A DNA stretch of 64,000 nt from positions 94,958,765 to 95,022,764 of the forward strand of contig CM037588.1 of the NCBI GenBank assembly GCA_021018995.1, read 5' to 3'. The notes beneath the pieces were generated by a model. That model was not told where the DNA came from. It did no database searches and was given only the letters and a program-made list of their open reading frames with translations. Position 1 is the stretch's first letter; each line of letters starts with the position of its first letter. The translations under genes and the position numbers were made by a program. Positions 46,471-56,259 of this stretch are shown here, piece by piece. This stretch comes from Chloranthus sessilifolius (Eukaryota; Streptophyta; Magnoliopsida; Chloranthales; Chloranthaceae).

Positions 46471-47149
46471 GTTGCGATTTGTGACTCCAAAATGGCGAAT
46501 ATCATGTAATGTAATTAACTGAATTTTTGACTTAAGGTGCCCTGAGTTTATACTTTAATTGGATTTATTTTGAGTTATTTCCAAGCCTTATACCTTATTT
46601 TTAATTTATCTTCATGTCAGTGTGCGGACATAGTATAGTCAATGATTATAACAATATGATTGGTCATCGTTATATGATGACTTAGGTCCTACATTTTACT
46701 TTCGAATGATACCGGGAAATGTGGGTTCAAGGGAAGGAAATTGAGTGGAAATTATAGTAGAAGGTAGCATGAGAGGAGAGAACAGCCTGAAGACAGCTTT
46801 AAAACAAAGAACACACAAACTGGAGAAACCGCGCGCGCGAATTTCAACTCGCCCGCACAATTTTTTTCAGAAATCCAGAAATGAAGGTTCTGAGTAAATT
46901 GCGCACGCTATTTTACAAATCGCCTGCGTGATTTTTACGTATAAAGGGGGCCGTGATCCCTATTCTTTGATTTTCACTCGAAAATCCGGCCGAAAGTTTG
47001 GGGGTTTGTCTTCTTCTCCGTGAGTTCTCGGCATTTTCTCCGGATCCGAACAAAACCTTCATAAAAAAGGCAATCTATTTGGAATTTATTTGCACCAGAA
47101 GTGAGCTTTTTTCATTTATTTGAATTTTTTCTTCCTTCAATCATATCAA
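46470..47149 (+). promoter_or_regulatory. Promoter-like region of Tekay accessory gene
   Basis: Between the broken integrase and the accessory ATG is noncoding sequence with a motif cluster at 46828-46935 (ccgcgcgcgcgaattt, ctcgcccgcacaattt, attgcgcacgctatttt, atcgcctgcgtgattt). A TATA box follows (TATAAAGG, 46940-46947), then a 200-base leader. The Tekay LTR has the same motif type at 49180-49350. Confidence 0.55.
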
Positions 47150-48027
47150 ATGAGTTCTAAATAGAAATCAGCTTTGAAGATCCTGACTTTGAAGCAAAAA
47201 ACCTCTTCAAAGAAACAAAAGATTGACCCGCCCCCAAGCGTTTGCATTGAACCCTACACAAAAGTGTTTGAAATCGAATGGTCGTTCGATAACAACCTAT
47301 TTGAGGACCGTGATGACACTAGATGGACCCTACAATACCTAATCGCTGCCCACATGAAATCTCATCTTCAGCCTTTTCATGATTACTACTATCCCAGATT
47401 GGAAAAGTTGTTTTACAAAAATTTACGCATGAGTGAGGGCGAAATGGGACTATGCACTACGATCGACAATAGGATGCTCCATTTCAACCTCATGCATATC
47501 GGTGCCACCATGGGGTGTTCATCGAACTTTATCCCGGCTCAAGGTCTACAACCCCCAAACCGTCAAGCAGTGCCGTTTCACAAATTATTTCCAATATGGC
47601 CCATAGCGAACACGCAACCGGAAAATTGGTGAGGAGAACCCAGTTGCCGGCCTATATGTGGCCTTTAGATATTATTCTTAGGAAGACCCATGTGCCACAA
47701 GCAAGAGCGGAATGACATTTTCTCCAAGCTTTGTACTCCGCCTTTGAGGGAAGTGGTTCAACTCCCTAGCTGTGGTGTGTGATGGGATCATCTATGCCCA
47801 GAACCATGTGAGGGATGTACACAAGAAACCCATTATGCCTATGTCATACGCTCGATTGATCACTTGTATGATTGAGCAGTACGAGGACCAAGAAGAGGAT
47901 GGGGAATATGAGATTTCTCCTAATGAGCCACAGTTTACCGATAATAACAAGAAGTATTGGGTGGCCGATTTGAAACAAAGTTATAAATTTTTAAATGCGA
48001 GTGTTGTGGATAATTTGATTACTGCAG
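47150..48027 (+). pseudogene. Tekay accessory ORF, broken
   Basis: ATG at 47150 with an early TAG (47162-47164), then KILTLKQKTSSKKQKIDPPP. HDYYYPRLEKLFYKNLRMSE at about 47380 matches the accessory-ORF signature of the minus-strand elements (VYPRLVRLFYKNM near 40.8 kb; VYPRLVKLLYKRM near 56.05 kb). The frame shifts near 47515 (LPAYMWPLDIILRKTHVPQA) and near 47770 (VCDGIIYAQNHVRDV). A possible splice donor, GCAG followed by GTATGTG, ends the last part at 48027. Orientation is the same as pol. Function unknown. Confidence 0.6.
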
Positions 48028-48319
48028 GTATGTGTTGGATGACATGGAGTTTAAATGGTACTAGAAGTACTCTCTTGTTATGGTGATAGATCTGTGTGTA
48101 GGTGTTCTTTGCATCCTTTACTGATTAACTGAAGCCCTGACAGTGTGATGTGTTCCCTGTTGGAATGAATGCATGACTAGATGATTGGACTAAAGTCCAA
48201 ATTGGTGTGAGATTTGATTAGGTGTTCAGGGTTTTGAAACATTTATTCCTGAAATGGACGATGACCCTATGACTTTTGACACAGAGCACTTAAGGAATTT
48301 TCGAAGACGAAAATTTCTT
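48028..48319 (+). other. Tekay 3' internal end
   Basis: Noncoding remnant; the last bases (FRRRKFLKEGK in one frame) resemble the usual pol C-terminal end of Tekay elements. Confidence 0.45.
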
Positions 48320-48331
48320 AAGGAGGGAAAA
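48320..48331 (+). other. Polypurine tract of Tekay element
   Basis: Aaggagggaaaa directly before the LTR start TGTAACATCCC. Confidence 0.8.
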
Positions 48332-50652
48332 TGTAACATCCCTACATTTCCGAACCCGAACGCCGACCACGAGTATGGGTAAATTTTGACACACGTGAAG
48401 CGTGTAGGAAATTAGGTGAAAGTTGTGGATACAAGAACTTTAATTGAGACTTGAGAAGAGTTGAGTGGTTTAGCTGTGTGTGCTGCGTTCACACCGAACC
48501 ACAACCCTTTCTTATGGATAAGGAGTTAAAACATTAACTAGGCGTGCAAGCCTTGCACCAAATCAGAACCACTTGATATTAAGAACACAAGGCTTCTCAT
48601 GTAAGCCACTTCCTTTGCCTTGAATGGAAGTTAAGAGAGAGAGAGAGAGAGAGCTAGAGGAAGGACGAGAAACCCATGGCCATTTGCTTTGATTGTTGAT
48701 CTCCCTCTCAATCTTATCCTTTTCTTCAATCATTTATGCAAGAGAGCATCAAACTCGTGTGTGGTTGTGATCCGGGAAGAGTGAGAGAGTTCCACCTATA
48801 TATAAAACCCTCTTTCACTTCGTTGAGACACCGATTTTCAAAATCGCTAAAGATCACCTTCGCGGGTGAACCTTTGGTTTGTCGCACATGTTGGAAGGTT
48901 TTGACAGTCGAGTCAGTCTCAGTGCGTGTCCGTGAGAAGGTGGGTCTCAGATCCTTGTTTTTCGAGTGGAGAAAGTGCCAATAACTTTGATTCCCACTCA
49001 TCGTAACCGCCAATTTACGTGAGTACTTAAGGTGAGATTTGAATGTCCTTCATGAGTGAATTAATGATTTAATTCCCTTATAGATATGTGTGTAAAAGTG
49101 TGTAAAAGGGTCGAGAGATTATCGGTAGAAAAGTTCTAGAAGAGAGATCAGAAAATAGGGCAATGGTGTGTTGAAATGCCCAAATTCGCGTGTGCAAATT
49201 GAAATTTGCGCGGGTGAATTGCCTTTAGAAATAAAGGCAGAAAAATCGCACACACAAAAATAAGCCTAAAAAAGTTTTGGAATTACTCATGCGCGTGATT
49301 TGTGATGTGCCAGATGAAATCGCTTGCACGATTTGAAAATTGTACACGCGATTTGTGTTGTTTGGTTTATATTGAAGTTTTCTTTGGAAAACTTTTGTGG
49401 CTTCAACACTATTATTTACTAAAGCATGTATAAGTTATTTTTGGATGTCTTAAACTATAGGTTAAGGATTTGGAGTTGTCCGTTAGGATCTACGCGTCGC
49501 ATTAGCGTTACTTCTGAACCAATGTAAGGGAAATTTGACATCAATTGTATTCTTATTAAATGTTCATGGGTATTATGATATGATTGGATAAAATCTGATA
49601 AATTTTACCATGTCGTATAGTATTTGAACTCTCTGCTTTGGTGATCCAAATCAGTCTTGAATGAGAAATTTGAATCTGAACTATGCATGATCTCTGAACT
49701 TCGAAAATTCCAAATTTTGAACTCTGAAATCTAGCTATAAATTAAACATACTGCACTATGTTGACTTATATGTTAGCGTCTGCACATTGATTTAAGATTC
49801 ATCAGAATGAACCCCTCCACTCTTTGAACCGTATTGACGGAAATCCGAACCACACAATTATCCCTCATAACGTAGGGGCCTGCTGCACTTCTGAAAAAGT
49901 GTTCATTGAACGGCAATGGTTAGGTAGGGGTTCCCATCAGAAATCTTTGGCTCCCAAAGCTATATCGCTTGGGAGATTACTTAACTTATGTTTTTAAGTT
50001 AAATATTCAGATAAGAAATTGTATATTGGTTTTTATGTGAATTTGGTCCTTTTCATCATGTTTTGATAAGAAAATGCATATGAGATGGTTATTTAAATTT
50101 CAGCTTTAAACTTGGTCATTAAATCTCTGTTTACTATTGCTTTCGATTTTGTCATTGATCTATGAAATGATATGATAAATATAATTGATGTTGATTATTC
50201 CTCTACTGAGCTTAGACTGTTAGCTCACCTTGACTATATGTCACAAGTGTTGATACTGATTAGAAACAGGGGCTTGAGAACGACCCTGATTACGAATCGG
50301 AAGAAGAGGACCTTCTGCCAGACGAGTTCTACCCTAGATTGGGACATTAGTCTTGTTGTGGTTTTAGATTTTTGAAAACCCTGGGCTTGGTATGTCCATA
50401 AAGTGTTTTGTAAAGACGATAATATCAATACATTGTGTATTCATTTTGAGAACTGCAGTGAACCATTGTTTAATTGATAGTCGGCCATCACTGGTGGTTC
50501 ATTATGTTATGTTATATATATGTTTTGAGTAGAGATAGACTTTTTTTAGATATTATTATCGATTCTGATTTTCGCATTTGTTTGGGCGTGCTAAGCTAGC
50601 AGATAAGCCGGCCTTTCTGAAATTTTGGGTGCGGGAAAGTCGGGTTGTCACA
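48332..50652 (+). repeat. 3' LTR of Tekay element
   Basis: Starts TGTAACATCCC, ends GGGTTGTCACA, both standard for the lineage. TATA box at 48797-48807; GA microsatellite at 48634-48653; motif array of AAATCGCGYG type at 49180-49350. Length 2321 bases. Confidence 0.85.
48634..48653 (+). repeat. GA microsatellite in Tekay LTR
   Basis: About ten GA units in a row. Confidence 0.9.
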
Positions 50653-51985
50653 GAGATGTTATGTATAGATATTTAGAATAGTGAGCCGAATAGAGCTGAA
50701 AGTTTAATCTTTGTAAAAATGAACTCAAAAAAGAAGTAAGAACTATGACCGTGCACAGAAACGAACCAATCGTATGAAGAACTAGTTCGAAAATCAAGAA
50801 AGGGAGTTTACAAACAAACGTAAATCTCGAACAAACAAAAATAGAAGAAAAATGAATCATAATCTATGAACCTATCAAAAGAGCTTATGACTAGAGAAAT
50901 TAAAGCAAAGACACGAATGTTCGAAAAGAGCAATAATAGAACAAAAAGAGATACAATCTTAGTGACGATTGTGCGAAATGAAGCTCATGTTGTTGATCAC
51001 GTGAAGGCTACACTGCCATGCAAAGAATTAGAAGATTTCTTAAATTAGAACTTTGGCAACTTACGGATCTGAGAAGATTGGCGAAAGAACCCTGAAAATC
51101 TCTACTATTGAAATAAAGGTGAAAAAAATTCTGTGCGCATCTACCATTTAAAGCAAGGAAAATTAGGATTAGAAATTAGAGTTATCTTAGGAATCTTATA
51201 TTTTAGTAGTTTTCTTTAGTTAGAATTCGAATAATGTAAACTGACCCTTATGATCTATAAATTAGAGGGTTCGATATAGGAGAAAGTTATCGAAGGAACT
51301 CTCAACATCAATTGATGACTGAAGTTGGGTTTTCTTTCAATCACCTTATTGTAGAATAGATTTAGCAAGTAAAATCGTCCACAATTCTCTGAAAGTCTTG
51401 CTTGACAACCAAGACCGAAGAAGTTGAAAGATCGACCCTTTGAATGGTTCTACTTTTACTTTCTAGTTTGGATTTATTTTTATGCACTTTTATTGCTTTG
51501 TAAACATCTAAAAGTTTTTTATTTGAATTGACGACTCAGATTGAGAATTTGCAGATTAGTGTAAGTTTTACTTTTCCATCTTTAGTTTTCTTGAATTTAA
51601 TTGACACCCAAATTTCAGGAAAATTGCTGATTAGTATAAATCCCTATTAAGGAATTTTTGAGTTTGATTTACGCCCAAATTCTAGAGGACTGAGATACGG
51701 TGTAACGGTATTTTATTTTGTAAACATTCGAAATCTGAAGGATTATGATTGACGACCATAATATGGAAGGAGGAGGATTTAGTTTTATTTTCTGCAATTA
51801 GTTTAAACAACCCATTCTTTTATTCATATTTCTCCAATAGATTAGACTCTTAAAAGACAAATACACGTTCTCAAACATATATGAAAAATTACCTTCCTCG
51901 TGGGAATGATCCTATACTAGTGCTGCAATTTTCATTGTGTGCTTACAATAGGATAAGACTTAGTATGATAATAGAAGTAATCACC
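50653..51985 (+). repeat. LTR-B, interrupted by the Tekay element
   Basis: Homologous to LTR-A in the opposite orientation; TATA box TATAAAT at 51256-51262. Its 5' end is missing on the far side of the Tekay insertion. Its right end near 51985 is followed not by a PBS but by the minus-strand accessory ORF, so it is a 3' or solo LTR inserted into that ORF. Confidence 0.65.
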
Positions 51986-53373
51986 TATTGGTTGATATTA
52001 GCTATGACAGTTTGGAGTTGCCTGTGAACTTCATTTTTGGCTTTCAAGTACATAGTGGTACTTGTTTCTTGCATAATCTGCTGTCGGATTCTCTCATAAT
52101 ATGCGAGTCTCTGTTGCCTTGAAGGGCCCTGGATTCCGAGAGTGCTAGCCTGAGAAGATGTAATGGGAATGACGGGATCAGGGGGAGTGCTGGTCGTAGG
52201 ACTAGTGCTAGGCACCCCCACCTAATTGTGGATAGCTATGCCTACTCCTTGGGGAATGAGTTCGGCTTTGAGCACATTAACTTCACCTAGCACGCCCATT
52301 AACAAAGCGAGGACTGAAGAAAGGAGTTTGACATTTTTTTTTGTCATGCTTCTATTTTTAAAAATCTTTGCTCCCACTCCCATTTTGGGGTGAGTCCTGA
52401 TGCGGTCGAGATGAAAGCAACAATAGAAGTAACCACGGGTGGTGAGACATCATGCAATACGGTTGTAAAATGCCCAACAAGGGTTCACTAACACAAGTGA
52501 AAGCCATGGCGCTCACCACCAGGATGCCACACAAATTCTCTCATTCTAAAATTACTGCTTCAATGGAGACTGGAGTCTTCTTAACAGATCTTATAACCGA
52601 ACGGGTAGGAGCAGACTTAGTAAAAATAGGGGTGATAGACATTGAGGTAATCAGTGGTGATGTGAATGTGGTGGACTGTGGAATCCTCTCCTCTACTATG
52701 ATAGGAACAATGGATGGTACATCAGGAGATCTAGGACTATCAAGTCTTGCCTCCCTCAAAAATGGCAAAGAGACAATCATAGATGAGTTAGGGAGTGCAG
52801 GACCTGATTGTTAGTCCCAAAAGGGATCATATATGGGGATGATGGTTCAAGAGGTGAAGATTCTGGAGACTATCCGGGTGAAGTGAGAACTGGATTCAGT
52901 GGAAAATCGAAGTACTAACTCCTATGGGTGGAGTAGAAGTACTACCCTCACTTATCATTACATCAAGAGTAGTGAGAGAAGTTGAAATCAAGATAGGTGG
53001 ACTGTCTAAGACTACATCTGGTGCAACAGAAGAGTCACCGATGTCCGTATCAGTGGACATCGGTGATCAAATTCATAGTCAAACTCGGTAAGAAGGAGAG
53101 TGACCAAGCCTCCAAAAGAAAGGTCAGGCTTGGTTTCTCATAATTTGCTTGAGTTAGCTTGTCCCTCATGACATTCATCACCTCAAGGAGGTAGCCTGGT
53201 CCATCAAACCAATAGCCCTTGAAAATAGAGTAAAGGGCTTTCACAAAATTGATTCTTCTTTCATTCCCATGGCATGTTGGGTGGATGGTCTTATAAATCA
53301 AGACATCCATAAAGTGGAGGATCAAGTTCTTGACCTCCAACTCTTTCCTCATAAATTTAGGCTTGTCGACTTC

Positions 53374-53378
53374 AGGTC
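53374..53378 (+). repeat. Left target duplication of solo LTR (aggtc)
   Basis: Identical to 55834-55838 on the other side of the LTR. Confidence 0.85.
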
Positions 53379-55833
53379 TGTAATATCTCGAAAAATCACG
53401 TTAAACAGTGACCTCAGGATCCGTGCCCGATTGGTCATAGGTTTGATCAAATAGGAGTTAAATAGTTGGCATAGGGTGCGATGAACGGATGAGATGTGAG
53501 AATTCGAGTGAATATGGGGAGTGTGATGAAAATCTGGAGTCACATACACCTGTTCTGGTGTATGTGCTCAACACACGGGTTGAATGAGAAATAAAAGGGT
53601 TTAATAGCCCTAGTTCTTTTGTTTAGTTGTTGAGAGAGAGTAAAGAAGAGAGAGAGAGAGGGAGAACATAGTTAATGCAAGGAGTAATGGTGGGTGTTTG
53701 GAAGGGGGATTCAAGCATTTAAAAGGCCGATTCGACACGAGGGATCCGCTAGAAGCAAAGTTGGAACCCTAGCCTTTCCAACCACTTGACCTAATCAATT
53801 GGAGATTGATTGAAGGTAAAATTCTTGCAAATTATATGCATAGATTGAAGGGTTTAATCGTAGTTAGAAATAGCTAAGATCATAGGATAATGGCTTAGAA
53901 AAGAAAGAAAAATCATTTGGAAAAAGATTGGGAAGAACAGCCAAAAGGGGGCTGAATCTGACCATTTCGATTAATCGAAAGTGAGATTCGATTAATCGAT
54001 TTTAGCCAAGCATTTGAAAAGTCAAAAGACACGATTTTGATTAATCAAATTGAGTTTCGATTAATCGATTTTGATTTTCGATTAATCGATTTTGGTATCG
54101 ATTAATCGACTGGGAACCTCCAGTGAACTCCAGTGGAGGGAAGAAAAGGACTTGGAGAAATCGACTAATCGAAATGGAATTTCGATTAATCGATTTATAA
54201 TTTTGATTAATCGATTTGGGATCGATTAATCGATTTTGGGAATTAGATTACTCGAATTGAGAATCGAATGGATAGAGTGGAGAATTTCGATTAATCGAAT
54301 TGGGATTCGATTAATCGAATGGGAATCTCGATTAATCGATTAATCGATTTTGAACTTCGATTAATCAATTTTGGCATTCGATTAATCGAATGTGACAGTT
54401 TTTATTAACTTTTGAGTTTGACTTTAAGATTCTTGGAGGGTCTTGGACCTTCTTTGTTACATCTTTAGTGATGTATTTCATATATTATGTGGTACCATAG
54501 GTGGTACGTGTGAGCTTGGGCACAAGGAGCTACGTGGGACCTTGATGCATGATCAAACAAAGACTTGAGGTAGGGAACACCTTGAACATGTACTTTATTT
54601 TGCAAGAGCATGTATGTAGTGATATGGAATTCAATTCAAACTGTTTTTGTTTCTTAAGAGTTTGTGAAAAGTGTGCGTGTGTGACATCTAAAAGAGTAAT
54701 CATAATGAGTCATCCCCAGGGGATGAGGAAGTAAAGAAATAAAAGCATCAGGTGTGATGCAAGTGAATGAATACATCCCAGGAATGTATCCAAGATTGAA
54801 TTATGTCTGATAAGGCCTAACTGATATAAGATAGCACACTTACACGGTTATTTGAGGTTTGATAGGGTACCCCACCGACGTGGCGGGATACCCACGACTG
54901 ACGTGGCAGGATATCCGTGACCGATATGGCGGCGAAACCGTAGGCCAGTGCGGAGGCTTATCCGTACACAGTAAGCACACCCCAGGGGTGTTGAGTTGAG
55001 ATAAGTGAAACCCCGCCACCGATCCCCAGGGGAAAGGGGCTTGGGTACTAATTGTATTCCCAGGGAATACGTTTAAAACTGTCTATATAGATGACGATGA
55101 TGTGTATCTCATCGGGGCTCGATGCTATATTGCTCGGGGATTACTTAAGTTGAAAGGTTAAGTTTTGCTTTAGGCCTTTTCAGTGTCATTCATGAATAAT
55201 TAAAAGACATGAGTAAACTACCAGTAAATTATGATTCTTTTCAACTATTTTTCATCAATAACTGTATAGACACATCATGCATGGCATATCATGGAATATA
55301 TGTGAGTTGTAATTTATATGTTCAATTGTGTTTTGTTCCCTATTGAGCTAGGATGTAGCTCACCCTTTAGACTATACGTCGCAGGTCCACTATTAGCAGC
55401 TGCCGAGGCTTCAGGGGACGTTGACGCTTGTGAGTCAGACCCGGCACCCGGAGACGAGTTGGAGCCGGCTCCTGAGGACTCCGTTGTGCAGCTTTGAGGG
55501 TTTTTGGGAGATTATTGGTACGACTTGGTATGTCAAGCCTGGTTTTTGGTTAAACAATGTAACTAAAGTTTGGGATTATTCTTTTGGGCGAACCATTTGT
55601 GATGATTAGCTATCATCGATGGTTCGGATCGGTTCTCCATTCATGCAGAGGCATGAAGGTAGAACTGTCTTTTGAGAAATATTTAAATGATAATTAAATT
55701 CTGCAGCTTTATTTATTATTTTAGTTCAGTTTGTTGCTTGATATACCAATGTTCCGTGCATAGCTAAGGGGCACGGTCAAGATGATCGTGCTGATGGCAC
55801 GGGTTTCGGGGTGCCGAAATCCGGGCTGTCATA
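53379..55833 (+). repeat. Solo LTR, Tekay-like
   Basis: Begins TGTAATATCTCG and ends GGGCTGTCATA, the same framework as the Tekay LTR (TGTAACATCCC...TTGTCACA) with transitions. It is bounded by perfect aggtc duplications and has no internal element sequence, so it arose by LTR-LTR recombination. It contains a palindrome array (53968-54395) and a GA-rich stretch (53636-53660). Length 2455 bases. Confidence 0.88.
53968..54395 (+). repeat. TCGATTAATCGA palindrome array in solo LTR
   Basis: By my count twelve exact copies of the 12-base palindrome TCGATTAATCGA and about five one- or two-base variants in about 430 bases, at irregular spacing. Two exact copies overlap near 54330-54350. Confidence 0.85.
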
Positions 55834-55838
55834 AGGTC
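55834..55838 (+). repeat. Right target duplication of solo LTR (aggtc)
   Basis: Matches 53374-53378. Confidence 0.85.
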
Positions 55839-56149
55839 GGCCCAACATTTCTGTGGCCATGTGAATAACGTGGGTAGGGAATTTGGTGGTGCCAAAAGGG
55901 TGGTGTTTTCGGGCATTTCACGTGGAATGACAGTGACCTATGCTATAAGCTCACATGTGATGTTGATGGTTAAACCATCAATTTTTGTAAAATGCACTGG
56001 TGCTCCCTTTTGGGCCTCGTTCCACATCCTTTTGTAAAGTAATTTCACAAGTCTCGGATACACCGGGAACGATTCTAGAGCTAAGAAATAATCAAGTTGG
56101 GCATCTATGAAGTACTTCACTACGTCAAAATGAGGAAAATACGACTATA

Positions 56150-56235
56150 GTAATAGAAAATAGACATCCGCTTAAAAGAGTGGTTGAATATTCCACCGCT
56201 TAAACTAGTAGTTTAAGTTACAAAACAATGGTTTT
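56150..56235 (+). repeat. Terminal-region repeat copy 1
   Basis: 'Atagacatccgcttaaaag...attccaccgcttaaac' resembles 58293-58360 ('atagaccgctgcttaaaat...attccactccctcaaac'). After each copy comes a C/T-rich, leader-like stretch with 'aaaccctag'. Subterminal repeats are usual in CACTA elements. Confidence 0.55.
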
Positions 56236-56259
56236 GTAACTTAAAATAGTGTCACATGC

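Larger units (their letters stand above)
45123..50652 (+). mobile_element. Tekay/Del-type chromovirus, 5'-truncated
   Basis: RNase H and integrase fragments of the Tekay lineage are followed by an accessory module, polypurine tract and an LTR starting TGTAACATCCC and ending GTTGTCACA. Gag, protease, RT and the 5' LTR are missing: the left end is the junction with LTR-A. It sits inside LTR-B. The candidate right target duplication is gagat (50653-50657). No chromodomain was found. Confidence 0.75.
51985..56117 (-). pseudogene. Second minus-strand accessory ORF, split by a solo LTR
   Basis: Minus-strand reading begins exactly at the CACTA end with VKYFIDAQLDYFLALESF and VYPRLVKLLYKRMWNEAQKG (56117-55938). 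It continues across the solo LTR to VDKPKFMRKELEVKNLILHF and GPGYLLEVMNVMRDKLTQAN (53360-53150). The C-terminal parts are VEERIPQSTTFTSPLITSMS (52700) and QQRLAYYERIRQQIMQ (52100), ending at LTR-B. It is homologous to the accessory ORF at 41259-38700. Both ends are cut by later insertions and several stops and frameshifts are present. Confidence 0.65.

Noticed and set aside
53050-53549. Two overlapping minus-strand frames as separate genes
   Set aside because: They are pieces of one accessory ORF in different frames, one running across the solo LTR border.
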